Part shown: one piece after another, positions 55,839-63,965 of the stretch | How the letters are laid out: every line of letters starts with the position of its first letter | Numbering within the stretch: position 1 is the stretch's first letter | From: an uncultured Mollicutes bacterium | Lineage (GTDB): Bacteria; Bacillota_I; Bacilli_A; ML615J-28; CAG-313 | Direction: 5' to 3' | Length of the DNA: 64,000 nt | Assembly (NCBI GenBank): GCA_900539265.1 | Contig: UQBM01000001.1 | Location: 79,773 to 143,772 of the forward strand | Position numbers and translations under genes: made by a program | Notes under the pieces: generated by a model | What the model was told of the DNA's origin: nothing | Seen by the model: only the letters and a program-made list of their open reading frames with translations | Database searches by the model: none

Positions 55839-56843
55839 ATGAAAAGAAAAACATTTAAATTATTTTTAATTATGTGTATATTGACATCAATTTGTTTCAT
55901 CACTAGTTGCAAAAAAAATAAACCTGTAGATGAAACTTTTCCTGAAATTGTAAATAAACTTACAAGTTATAAACTTGTTGGTACATTAGAATCTAATTTT
56001 CCAAGTGGAACTAAAGAATGTAATGTAACAACATATTATCAATCACCAAATATGTATCGTGTTGAATTACAAAATCCTAATACGGTTGAAACGCAAATTA
56101 TGATTAAAAATGCTGATGGTGTTTATGTTTTAGTACCAAGTATTAATAAAACTTTTAAAGTAAATTCATCTTGGCCAGCAAATTCTAGTTATCCATATTT
56201 ATTACAATCTATTAGTAATGATATTATTAGTGACAGTAATATGATAACCAAAAAAGAAGGAAAAGATACAACTTTAGAGTTAAAAGCAAAACTATTTAAT
56301 GGAGATCAAAACACGACTCAAAAAATTATTTTTGATGAAAATAAAATGCCTAAAGAGGTGTTATTATATGATAAAAATCATAACTTATTAACTCGCTTTG
56401 TTGTTAAATCAATTGAACAAAATCTATCATTAGATCAACAATTATTTAAAACAAGCGAATCATTAGAAACTTTAAATGTTTATTATAAAGAAAATCCAAT
56501 TGAGTATGAACGTCTTGTTACTTATCCAACATATTTTCCAGAAGGAACTTCTTTAAAAGAAGAAGTAATTACAGGAGATGCAATGAATAAATTTGCTATA
56601 ATGAAATTTGGTGGTACAACTAATTATACAATTATTCAAAAGTTTCTGAATGATTCGGAGACTCAAGTTGTTGAATATGTTAATGGTGATGTTTATATTA
56701 TGGGTGGAGCTTTTGCTTTTATAAATGAAAATAATATTTGTTTTTATACTGATGGTATTCAATATACGATAGCATCTAATGAAGTTGAAGTAATGGAAAT
56801 GATTAAAATGGGAGAATCATTAAAAACAACTGATATAAAATAA
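55839..56843 (+). CDS. LolA/GerS-like lipoprotein
   Basis: 334 aa. Signal peptide with lipobox ITSC (Cys24). Residues about 35-215 fit the half-barrel LolA fold (YQSPNMYRVELQNPN, IMIKNADGVYVLVPSINKTFKV, KIIFDENKMPKEVLLYD), found in GerS and YdcC-like lipoproteins. About 100 residues near the end resemble DUF4367 (VTYPTYFPEGTSLKEE). GTGAGGTAA precedes the ATG. It may carry or sense lipids at the membrane. Confidence 0.75.
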   Translation: MKRKTFKLFLIMCILTSICFITSCKKNKPVDETFPEIVNKLTSYKLVGTLESNFPSGTKECNVTTYYQSPNMYRVELQNPNTVETQIMIKNADGVYVLVPSINKTFKVNSSWPANSSYPYLLQSISNDIISDSNMITKKEGKDTTLELKAKLFNGDQNTTQKIIFDENKMPKEVLLYDKNHNLLTRFVVKSIEQNLSLDQQLFKTSESLETLNVYYKENPIEYERLVTYPTYFPEGTSLKEEVITGDAMNKFAIMKFGGTTNYTIIQKFLNDSETQVVEYVNGDVYIMGGAFAFINENNICFYTDGIQYTIASNEVEVMEMIKMGESLKTTDIK

Positions 56844-56850
56844 TTTGTAT

Positions 56851-56890
56851 AAAACAAATCATATACTTTTAATAGTATGTGATTTGTTTT
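56851..56890 (+). terminator. Terminator after LolA/GerS-like gene
   Basis: A 16-bp stem (56851-56866 with 56875-56890), 8-nt loop, with Ts. Confidence 0.88.
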
Positions 56891-56899
56891 TCATAAGTG

Positions 56900-56928
56900 T
56901 TGATAAAATATCTACAATATGTTATAAT
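56900..56928 (+). promoter_or_regulatory. Promoter of the thioredoxin-fold gene pair
   Basis: TTGATA (56900-56905) and TATAAT (56923-56928) with a 17-nt spacer, 19 nt before the ATG at 56948. Confidence 0.8.
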
Positions 56929-56947
56929 AATTATAAGGTGATAAAAA

Positions 56948-57436
56948 ATGGGTAATAAAATTACAAAATTATGTTTGATTTCAATAGTTTTTCTATTTTT
57001 TTCTACATTAATAAGTTGTAAAAAAAGTAGTTCAATTAATAGTTATTCTGAAATGGATCGCATTATTTATCAAAGTATTTTAAGTAAAGAAAATGATTAT
57101 ATGGTTTTTATATATGGTGATAGTTGTTCTGCATGCGAAGAATTAGAAGAACTTTTGTGTCAGTATGCTACAAAAGCTAAAAATAAAAAAAGTTATATGT
57201 CACTTTTTGCTCTTAATTCATCAAACACAAGGGTAAATAAAGGATTAATCGCTACTGAAGGTGATGATTCTTATAGTGATTTTAAAAACACTAGCAATTG
57301 GGAGGATATCCATATTTCCACTACTCCAGCTTTAATTATTGTGAAAGATGGCAAAGTTAGTGACTATATTTCTACAAAGGTAACCAAAACCCCTAAAACG
57401 GATATTAAAGAATATATTAATAACTTAATGAAGTAG
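56948..57436 (+). CDS. Thioredoxin-fold lipoprotein with CSAC site
   Basis: 162 aa. Lipobox ISC ends the signal peptide. VFIYGDSCSACEELEELL is a thioredoxin active site and TTPALIIVKDGK is the cis-proline strand. It is probably an extracytoplasmic thiol-disulfide protein. TATAAGGTG precedes the ATG, and a partner gene lies 9 nt downstream. Confidence 0.82.
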   Translation: MGNKITKLCLISIVFLFFSTLISCKKSSSINSYSEMDRIIYQSILSKENDYMVFIYGDSCSACEELEELLCQYATKAKNKKSYMSLFALNSSNTRVNKGLIATEGDDSYSDFKNTSNWEDIHISTTPALIIVKDGKVSDYISTKVTKTPKTDIKEYINNLMK

Positions 57437-57445
57437 GAGTACATA

Positions 57446-57916
57446 ATGAAAAAAGTAAAAAATTTAGATTTAATTATAATACTTGTTGCTATAACTATTT
57501 TAGGGATTATAACTGCTATTATTTTAGCAATAAGACCATATGAAGTAAAAACTTTTGATAAAATTACTCATGTTAATATAAATAATTATAAAACAATAAA
57601 AAATAATAAAGAGGAATATTTTGTTCTTTTATACGATAGCAATAATAATAAATATGAACTTTTAGAAGAATGTGTTGTAGCATATGCTGAATTTGCTAGA
57701 AACAATAAAGATGTGCCAAATATATATGTAATTGATTATCGAAGCAATAAGGAGATTATTAATTCTAGTAATTTTAATATTAATGATGTAAAGTTAAATT
57801 CAGAAATTCCATGTCTTGCTAAAATAACAACAAGTGGCTCTTTAACTAATAAAAAGAATAACATATCTGATATATGTAATTTATTAGAAGATTATATGAG
57901 TGGTAAAGAACAATAA
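57446..57916 (+). CDS. Membrane-anchored thioredoxin-like protein lacking CxxC
   Basis: 156 aa. N-terminal helix (LIIILVAITILGIITAIILAI) after KKVKN, then a thioredoxin-like domain: FVLLYDSNNNKYELLEEC in place of the active site and SEIPCLAKI at the cis-Pro position. Cysteines exist but no CxxC. It probably works with the CSAC lipoprotein or is a non-catalytic paralog. AGTAGGAG precedes the start. Confidence 0.65.
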   Translation: MKKVKNLDLIIILVAITILGIITAIILAIRPYEVKTFDKITHVNINNYKTIKNNKEEYFVLLYDSNNNKYELLEECVVAYAEFARNNKDVPNIYVIDYRSNKEIINSSNFNINDVKLNSEIPCLAKITTSGSLTNKKNNISDICNLLEDYMSGKEQ

Positions 57917-57917
57917 T

Positions 57918-57945
57918 AAAGGATGATTTTATAATCATCCTTTTT
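57918..57945. terminator. Bidirectional terminator between Trx-like pair and mgtC
   Basis: An 11-bp stem (57918-57928 with 57933-57943) lies between converging genes with A and T tracts. Confidence 0.85.
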
Positions 57946-58669
57946 ACATTTCTTCAATATAATATATATAATCTAAAGATTTTAAAGCATTGATAATATC
58001 ACTATGAGTTTTATATTCTTTTAATTTGTTATTTAATATGGACAACGATACAGAATAAACACTTAATCCTGAGTTTATGTATGATGCATTGACCTCAATA
58101 TCATCTATTCTTAAACCAAGTTCTCGAATAACAGTTGTAAAATCTTTTAGATAACTATAATTTTTTAATTCGAGATGAATTTCAAAATGATTTGAGTGGT
58201 TTTTTAAGTAAATTTCTAAAGGTGGTATAAGTGATAAAACACATAGAAATGTGATAAAACAAAAGAACACGATTGTATAGTAACCTGTGCCAATCACAAG
58301 TCCTAATATACCAGATGCCCAAAGACCAACTGAAGTTGTTAAACCTTTAATTTGACTTTTTGAACTATATAGTATGGTGTTTCCACTAATAATAGCAATA
58401 CCAATAATAGTGGAGGCAGAAATAATCCAAAAACCAGATGATATATCTTTTATTAAAATTAAATCTATAATCATTGCCAAAGTTGAGGCTAGGGAAACAA
58501 TAATAAAGGTTCTTAAACCTGCAGCATGTCTTTTACTAGATCGTTCCCAACCAATTATAGCAGATAAAACAATTGATAATATAATTCTTAGTAGAGTACT
58601 CCAAATAGTTAGGTCAACTGACCAATTTCCAAGTAATTGACCAATAGGGTCATTAAATAAAAAAATCAT
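57944..58669 (-). CDS. mgtC: MgtC/SapB-family membrane protein
   Basis: 241 aa. Four to five helices with the family core ILSAIIGWERSSKRHAAGLRTF and LIASASTIIGIAIISGNTI-like stretch, plus a cytosolic ACT-like C-terminal part (about 150-240). MgtC relatives help growth at low Mg2+ and modulate ion balance. AGGAGGATAT precedes the ATG. It is 14 nt after the antiporter in one minus-strand operon. Confidence 0.87.
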   Translation of the reverse strand: MIFLFNDPIGQLLGNWSVDLTIWSTLLRIILSIVLSAIIGWERSSKRHAAGLRTFIIVSLASTLAMIIDLILIKDISSGFWIISASTIIGIAIISGNTILYSSKSQIKGLTTSVGLWASGILGLVIGTGYYTIVFFCFITFLCVLSLIPPLEIYLKNHSNHFEIHLELKNYSYLKDFTTVIRELGLRIDDIEVNASYINSGLSVYSVSLSILNNKLKEYKTHSDIINALKSLDYIYYIEEM

Positions 58670-58683
58670 TTATATATATCCTC

Positions 58684-60132
58684 CTATCTTCTATTTCGCA
58701 TAAAACCACTGCGTTTTTGATTTATCCAATAATATTCTTCTGCAGCTTCAGTAAATGCATTCTCTTCTTCATTTAATATTTCTTCATGTTTTGGTATTTG
58801 TTCTTGTATTTTATTTATTCGTTCAATTAATATTTCAATTTGTGTTTTTTTAGTGCCATCTATATGTAGTAGTGAAACATCTGTTATATCTTCTAATTTA
58901 TTAGAATATGATTTTGATAGATATAAAGATGCTTTGGCAAGGGCTGGACCAATTAATTCATACAAAACGCTTGAGGCAAGAATAATTGTTTCTAAAGCGA
59001 TTCCAATTTCGCCACCTAGGGTTCTAGCACCTAATGCAGCTAGTCCAATAGCAACTCCTGCTTGAGGTATTAAAGCAAAACCTAGATAATTTCTAACTTC
59101 TTTTTTCTTTTTAGTTATAAGACAACCAAGATATGCTCCAGCATATTTTCCGACTATTCTTATAATAAAATAAATTATTCCAATTATAAGTAAGGAAACC
59201 CCGCCAATTAAAGCAGATGAACTTATTAAAGATTCTAATTTAAAATTAATACCAGATCTTACAAAAAATAATAATAAAATAGGCGGACTAAAATAGTTCA
59301 ATTGTTTAAATAATTTATCATCTTTAGATATATTTATATATATGGTACCCATGGACATACAGCCAAGAAGTGGTGATATATCTAAAAGAGAACAAATACC
59401 ACAAAATAAAAAAATCATTGCAATTGATATTATTAGACGATTATCTGTTGTTCTTTTTTGTGTCATCAAAAGTTTCATAAGTAAACCAAAAATGCCACCT
59501 ACTATGAAAACAGCAATATTAATTCCTAAAGGTTTTATGATTGATAAAATATGAATTGAATCTGTGACATTCATAGATGCAGTAGCAATTGATATTGCAA
59601 TACTATAGGCAAGTAATCCAACTATATCATCTAAAGCAACAACTTGAAGAAGGGTATTTACAAAATCACCTTTAGCACCTATTTGTCTAATTGTCATTAC
59701 TGTTGATGCAGGAGCAGTTGCTGCCGCAAGTGCTGATAATACAATTGAAAAAGCTAAATTCATTTTCAAAATAAAAAACATTACAATGAAAATAAGTAAA
59801 GATGCCATTAAAGATTCAAAAATAGTTATTACAATTACTTTACTGCCACTTTTTTTTAAAACAGAAAATTCAAAAAATTCTCCAGTACTAAAAGCAATGA
59901 AAGCTAGAGCAATGTCAGAAAGAAAATCCATTCCTGTTACAACATTTTGAGGAACTAAATTTAATACATATGGTCCTAGTAGAATTCCAGTAATAATATA
60001 AGCTGTTACATTTGGTAGTTTTAATTTTTTTGTAATTCTAGTCATTGCAAAACCACCAAAAAGCATTACTGAAACTGAAATAATAATAATTGCAACATTG
60101 GAAGTTACACCAAATTTTTCATAAATATTCAT
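58684..60132 (-). CDS. CPA2-family cation:proton antiporter
   Basis: 482 aa, twelve helices (about 15-405). FGGFAMTRITKKLKLPNVTAYIITGILLGP opens the fold; ALDDIVGLL (ion-site Asp pair) and QVGAKG-like loops fit KefB/NapA-type exchangers. A coiled-coil tail (about 430-482) follows. It exchanges Na+ or K+ for H+. ATG 60132 follows GGGAAAGGTG; an in-frame start at 60186 is rejected. It is divergent from a LysR gene. Confidence 0.88.
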   Translation of the reverse strand: MNIYEKFGVTSNVAIIIISVSVMLFGGFAMTRITKKLKLPNVTAYIITGILLGPYVLNLVPQNVVTGMDFLSDIALAFIAFSTGEFFEFSVLKKSGSKVIVITIFESLMASLLIFIVMFFILKMNLAFSIVLSALAAATAPASTVMTIRQIGAKGDFVNTLLQVVALDDIVGLLAYSIAISIATASMNVTDSIHILSIIKPLGINIAVFIVGGIFGLLMKLLMTQKRTTDNRLIISIAMIFLFCGICSLLDISPLLGCMSMGTIYINISKDDKLFKQLNYFSPPILLLFFVRSGINFKLESLISSSALIGGVSLLIIGIIYFIIRIVGKYAGAYLGCLITKKKKEVRNYLGFALIPQAGVAIGLAALGARTLGGEIGIALETIILASSVLYELIGPALAKASLYLSKSYSNKLEDITDVSLLHIDGTKKTQIEILIERINKIQEQIPKHEEILNEEENAFTEAAEEYYWINQKRSGFMRNRR

Positions 60133-60223
60133 TTTTTCACCTTTCCCTAAAAAATAACTGTATTTTGTATCACATAAAATAAACATTTAATTATTAAATA
60201 AAATTGTAAATTTTATAATCATA

Positions 60224-60259
60224 TGTTATAATTATATCACTAATTTACTATAAAGTAAA
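60224..60259. promoter_or_regulatory. Divergent extended -10 promoters with LysR palindrome
   Basis: Plus-strand TGTTATAAT (60224-60232) and minus-strand TGATATAAT (60239-60231) face each other. TTTACT-N4-AGTAAA, a perfect 16-bp palindrome containing T-N11-A, lies at 60244-60259, in the -35 zone of the antiporter promoter and near the start of lysR RNA. Confidence 0.55.
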
Positions 60260-60308
60260 ATTATTATTTTTTTGATATTTATAAAAAAAATTTATTATAG
60301 AGGTAAGT

Positions 60309-61208
60309 ATGATTGATTTAAAAATTAAAACTTTATTAACAGTAGCAGAAGAAAAAAATTTTACGAAGGCCGCAAATAAGTTAAATTTAACACAACCTGC
60401 TGTAAGTCATCAGATTAAAGAATTAGAGGATGAATTACAAGAACAACTCTTTATTAGAAAAAAAGGTGATATTATTCCTACACCTATTGGTGATATTGTT
60501 CTAAATTATGCTAGGAAATTTGTTGCAATGCATAATAAAATGATTGATGATATAAAACACAATCATAAAATTAATATAAAACTTGGTATAACTCACACAG
60601 CAGAAAGCAATAAAATTACTGAAATTATTGGATCTTATCTTATTAATAATCCAGGAATATCTGTTACCATTATTACTGATACTACTAATAATTTATATAA
60701 AATGGTTGAAAATTATGAATTAGATTTAGCAATTGTAGATAACAAAAAAAATATTAAATTAAATTATTTGCCACTTGATACAGATTATTTAGTTTGTGTT
60801 GTTAATAATAATTCGCCACTAGCCAAGAAAAAAATAGTAACTTTAAAGGAATTAAAAAAGGAAAACTTAATTCTTAGACTTGATTCTTCATATACAAGAA
60901 AATTATTTGAGTCTACGCTTGAAAGTATTAATGAATCAATTAATAGTTTTAAAGTAATTCTAGAACTAGATAATATTGAAACTATTAAAGATTTAATTAG
61001 AAAAGATATAGGAGTATCCATTCTAGCTAAAAATACTTGTATGGACGAGGTTAATAGAAAAAAATTGACTATTTTACCTATTGAGAATCTAAGTATGATT
61101 AGAAAAAATTATATAATATATACAGATTATTTTAATTATATTCATAATGTTAAAGAATTGGTAAATCATTATAATAAGGAAATGAATATAAAAATTGATA
61201 ATGTTTAA
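60309..61208 (+). CDS. LysR-family transcriptional regulator
   Basis: 299 aa. N-terminal winged helix-turn-helix (TKAANKLNLTQPAVSHQIKELEDELQEQLF) and a substrate-binding domain. It likely controls the divergent antiporter-mgtC operon through the palindrome between them. AGAGGTAAG precedes the ATG. The ligand is not evident. Confidence 0.9.
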   Translation: MIDLKIKTLLTVAEEKNFTKAANKLNLTQPAVSHQIKELEDELQEQLFIRKKGDIIPTPIGDIVLNYARKFVAMHNKMIDDIKHNHKINIKLGITHTAESNKITEIIGSYLINNPGISVTIITDTTNNLYKMVENYELDLAIVDNKKNIKLNYLPLDTDYLVCVVNNNSPLAKKKIVTLKELKKENLILRLDSSYTRKLFESTLESINESINSFKVILELDNIETIKDLIRKDIGVSILAKNTCMDEVNRKKLTILPIENLSMIRKNYIIYTDYFNYIHNVKELVNHYNKEMNIKIDNV

Positions 61209-61244
61209 TTATAAATTTAAACAATATTTTATCATCTAATGATG

Positions 61245-61282
61245 AAAAAAGATAAAGTTAACCTACTAACTTTATCTTTTTT
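61245..61282. terminator. Bidirectional terminator between lysR and darA
   Basis: A perfect 16-bp stem (61245-61260 with 61267-61282) with a 6-nt loop between converging genes. Confidence 0.92.
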
Positions 61283-61309
61283 CAATTATTACATCAGTAT
61301 AAAAATTTA

Positions 61310-61639
61310 TTAAATTTTTTCAAAATATTCAACATTGGTTACAAATATGGTGGCTCCACCAACAACAACTTCAGCTGTATTATAGTTTAATGAATGAATT
61401 ATTCCTGAAGTTGATAAGAAAGAAGGAATTTGTTCAACTCTTTTTTTGCAATTACTACGTATAATTTCTAATGCCTCTTCTAGTCGATTATTTTCAATAC
61501 CTATTAAAATTGTTACATTAGTCTTTCTCAAAAAGCCTCCATTTGTTGAAATTCTTGTGTGATAGAAGCCTCTTTCAGTTAAAGCATCACTTAAAAATGA
61601 TTCATCTTTTTTATTAATAATTGCGGTTATTAATTTCAT
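61310..61639 (-). CDS. darA: Cyclic-di-AMP receptor DarA (PII-like, YaaQ)
   Basis: 109 aa, the exact family size. KLITAIINKKDESFLSDALTERGFYHTRIST and NGGFLRKTNVTILIGIE form the c-di-AMP pocket region of DarA/PstA. It binds c-di-AMP as a trimer; its downstream target is not known. AGGAGGTAT precedes the ATG. It stands next to ion-transport genes. Confidence 0.92.
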   Translation of the reverse strand: MKLITAIINKKDESFLSDALTERGFYHTRISTNGGFLRKTNVTILIGIENNRLEEALEIIRSNCKKRVEQIPSFLSTSGIIHSLNYNTAEVVVGGATIFVTNVEYFEKI

Positions 61640-61729
61640 ATATACCTCCTATTCAATAAAATCCTAATATAATAATACATTATTTTTTATAAAAAATCAA
61701 GATGTTTTTATTAACTTCACAAATAGTAT

Positions 61730-61762
61730 AAAAATGCTTTCATATAAAAGAAAGCATTTTTT
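61730..61762 (-). terminator. Terminator of the SirTM operon
   Basis: AAAATGCTTTC (61731-61741) pairs with GAAAGCATTTT (61750-61760). On the minus strand it follows the sirTM stop by about 70 nt and has a T tail; the plus strand also has Ts. Confidence 0.75.
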
Positions 61763-61766
61763 ATTT

Positions 61767-61798
61767 TTGTATCGCAAAGAGGAATTGTTTTGATACAA
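61767..61798. repeat. Short inverted repeat downstream of sirTM
   Basis: TTGTATC (61767-61773) and GATACAA (61792-61798) form a 7-bp hairpin with an 18-nt loop between the sirTM stop codon and the terminator. Possible 3' UTR structure; function unknown. Confidence 0.3.
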
Positions 61799-61829
61799 TT
61801 TATGTACCCTTATATTCTTAGTTCATTAC

Positions 61830-62663
61830 TTAAAATTCATCTATCTCACTAAATATTTCTAATATATCCTGATTTAAAATCATTGCCTTATCTTTGATTT
61901 CATCATAAATTTGATTATAGCCTTTATTGATACAAACATAGTGTGCATTAGGCATTTGATATGTCATTTGCATAAATGGAAGTTTTATGATTCCAGGAGT
62001 ATTCCATCCAACACCTAATTCTAGAAACAAAATGTTTTTACTAGCATTAGCATTTAAGAATTTATCATATCTTTTCTTTGCTTCATGCCAACCAGCATCT
62101 TCTACAAATGTATCATCGCATCTTAAGTTCATACGCATTGATGCTCCACATTTTGGACACTTTGGAATTAACGATGAAGGTATTTTATGTTCAGTTTGAT
62201 TATCAATCATTTTTAAAATGGATTCGCGGTTATCATAAGTTTGTTTATGACATGGTTTACTACATTGAAATAAACCATAATCGCCTTGAGTATAAAATAA
62301 TCTTTTTTTATCAAAACCTGCTTTTTGAAATTGATGATCAACATTGGTTGTAATTACAAAATAGTTTTTATTTTTTATTAAATCAAATAATTTTTTATAA
62401 AATGGTAAGGCATCTGTAGCATAGCGATTAAGGTAAACAAATTTAGACCAATATCCCCACATTTCTTCTTTTGTGTTAAAGCTATGAAATCCAGCAGAAT
62501 ACATATCTTGATATCCATATAAGTATTTCATATATTCAAAGTGCTTTAAAAAGGTTTTTCCACCATATTCAAATCCAGCTGCTGTAGAAAGTCCAGAACC
62601 AGCACCAATTACAATTGCGTTCGCTTCATTGATCCATTTCTTTAATAGTTCTATAGTAGACAT
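61830..62663 (-). CDS. Class M sirtuin, protein ADP-ribosyltransferase SirTM
   Basis: 277 aa. NAD site VIGAGSGLSTAAGFEYGG, zinc cysteines (QCSKPC and PKCPKC), and TTNVDHQFQKAG. The position of the sirtuin catalytic HG reads TQGD, as in class M (SirTM) enzymes, which ADP-ribosylate rather than deacetylate. It should act opposite the macrodomain encoded just upstream. ATG 62663 is 8 nt after AAGGAG and overlaps the macrodomain gene by 38 bp; GTG 62672 is the longer alternative. Confidence 0.88.
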   Translation of the reverse strand: MSTIELLKKWINEANAIVIGAGSGLSTAAGFEYGGKTFLKHFEYMKYLYGYQDMYSAGFHSFNTKEEMWGYWSKFVYLNRYATDALPFYKKLFDLIKNKNYFVITTNVDHQFQKAGFDKKRLFYTQGDYGLFQCSKPCHKQTYDNRESILKMIDNQTEHKIPSSLIPKCPKCGASMRMNLRCDDTFVEDAGWHEAKKRYDKFLNANASKNILFLELGVGWNTPGIIKLPFMQMTYQMPNAHYVCINKGYNQIYDEIKDKAMILNQDILEIFSEIDEF

Positions 62664-63393
62664 AATAATCACTCCTTGTAAAAGTATTAAAAACTACTTT
62701 TTGAATTGATGTATTGAGGTTTGATTTTAAATATTCCTGTATAGTTTTAACAGCTACTCGACTTGCATTTTGTATTGGATATCCATATAAGCCTGTTGAT
62801 ATAGAACAAAAGACAATTGATTTTAAATTCTGTTCATCAGCAAGTTTCATACACGATAAATAACAATTCTTTAAATCTTCTTTATCTTTTTTTGATGGAT
62901 TTCCATTTGTTATTGGACCAACAGTATGCAAGATGTATTTTGATGGCAAATTATAAGCACTAGTTATTTTTGCATTTCCATTTTCTTCATCATGACCTTG
63001 TTCTTTCATAATTTTAATTAAATCTCTTCTTACTTGAAGTCCAGCAAAAGAATGAATCGCATTATCAATACAATGATGTAAAGGTTGAAAACAGCCAAGC
63101 AACTTACTATTACATGCGTTTACAATGCCATCTGCTTTAATCGTAGTTATATCTCCTTGCCATAAATAAATGTTTTCATCTATTGGTATTAAATCATCAA
63201 CATCAGTAATAGTTTTTTCTTTTAATTGTTTTTGAAGAACCTTATCTTGTAGCCGATAAAACTCATTGCTTAAATCAATTGGCATAGTAATGTTCATTAA
63301 TTTTCGAAATGCTTGATTATCTGGTAAAGCAATATTTTGATAAATATTGTTATATGCTTTCAGGTAGTCAATACACCATCTTATATCATTCAT
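62626..63393 (-). CDS. Zinc-type macrodomain ADP-ribosyl hydrolase
   Basis: 255 aa. The first 90 residues are a helical extension. The macrodomain (about 90-250) has WQGDITTIKADGIVNACNSKLLG, the zinc-macro motif GCFQPLHHCIDNAIHSFAG, and GPITNG and SISTGLYGYP ribose loops. SirTM-linked macrodomains remove ADP-ribose from the sirtuin's target. ATG 63393 overlaps the upstream gene by 8 bp. The order reader-eraser then writer is typical of this family's operons. Confidence 0.9.
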   Translation of the reverse strand: MNDIRWCIDYLKAYNNIYQNIALPDNQAFRKLMNITMPIDLSNEFYRLQDKVLQKQLKEKTITDVDDLIPIDENIYLWQGDITTIKADGIVNACNSKLLGCFQPLHHCIDNAIHSFAGLQVRRDLIKIMKEQGHDEENGNAKITSAYNLPSKYILHTVGPITNGNPSKKDKEDLKNCYLSCMKLADEQNLKSIVFCSISTGLYGYPIQNASRVAVKTIQEYLKSNLNTSIQKVVFNTFTRSDYYVYYRTIKEMDQ

Positions 63394-63793
63394 ATGAGTG
63401 TTCTTTTATTTCCTCCGGTGCAGAGTAAAAATTATATTTATATGCTTTTACATTTTCTAAACGATAAACGACAAATCTTTCATCTCCTACTTTATAAAGT
63501 TGAGATGGTCCTGTTGGATCGTTAAGAATTGCTTGTTCAGCTTCGATTCTTTCATCAATTTTTACAGTAGCACTTACTCTAAGCCACCTACCACCATCAT
63601 ACATGCCAGATAGTTCAATATTAGGATTTTGTTCTAATTGTTTGTATATTTCTTTATGTTTACCAGAACAGATATAGATATTTCCTTCAAATTCTGTAAC
63701 AGAGGAAAATGGCCTAACTCTAGGTTTATCTCCTTCAATTGTAGCAATATAAAATATATTTACTTTTTTTAATTCTTTTACAACTTTATTCAT
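63386..63793 (-). CDS. Pyridoxamine-phosphate-oxidase-like flavin-binding protein
   Basis: 135 aa split beta-barrel. VNIFYIATIEGDKPRVRPFSSV and NIYICSGKHKEIYKQLEQNPNIELSG are the PNPOx-like signature, and it probably binds FMN or F420-type cofactor; which one is not visible. AAGGTAA precedes ATG 63793; ATG 63796 is 3 nt earlier. It is the first gene of the macrodomain-sirtuin operon and could be the modified protein or a redox partner, which is speculation. Confidence 0.8.
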   Translation of the reverse strand: MNKVVKELKKVNIFYIATIEGDKPRVRPFSSVTEFEGNIYICSGKHKEIYKQLEQNPNIELSGMYDGGRWLRVSATVKIDERIEAEQAILNDPTGPSQLYKVGDERFVVYRLENVKAYKYNFYSAPEEIKEHSYE

Positions 63794-63883
63794 CATTTAC
63801 CTTGTATAATATAAACGTATAATATAGTTTATAAGTTTATATTAAATCCTTTCTTTAAATTTTTATATAAACATAATAAATTA

Positions 63884-63892
63884 TGTTATAAT
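63884..63892 (+). promoter_or_regulatory. Extended -10 promoter of the terminal small RNA
   Basis: TGTTATAAT with TATAAT at 63887-63892. The -35 is weak (TATATA at 63864). Transcription should start near 63899, exactly at the 5' arm of the RNA's closing stem. Confidence 0.65.
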
Positions 63893-63898
63893 TTAATG

Positions 63899-63965
63899 GT
63901 ACTGTGGATTTGTTTCTGTTTTTATACAGCTTTGACTGTTTGTGGAGGCTCTTACCACAGTTTTT
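63899..63965 (+). ncRNA. Unidentified small RNA or attenuator leader
   Basis: The putative RNA starts at ACTGTGG (63901-63907), which pairs with CCACAGT (63955-63961) just before five Ts. Inside is CTGT-N6-ACAG (63916-63929). CCACA (63955-63959) can instead pair with TGTGG (63941-63945) to make a short terminator hairpin. It does not resemble tRNA, tmRNA, 6S, RNase P or a riboswitch class I know. The downstream gene, if any, lies outside the window. Confidence 0.5.

Noticed and set aside
62078..62353. Plus-strand frame opposite sirTM
   Set aside because: No ribosome site or homology; opposite strand encodes an intact sirtuin.
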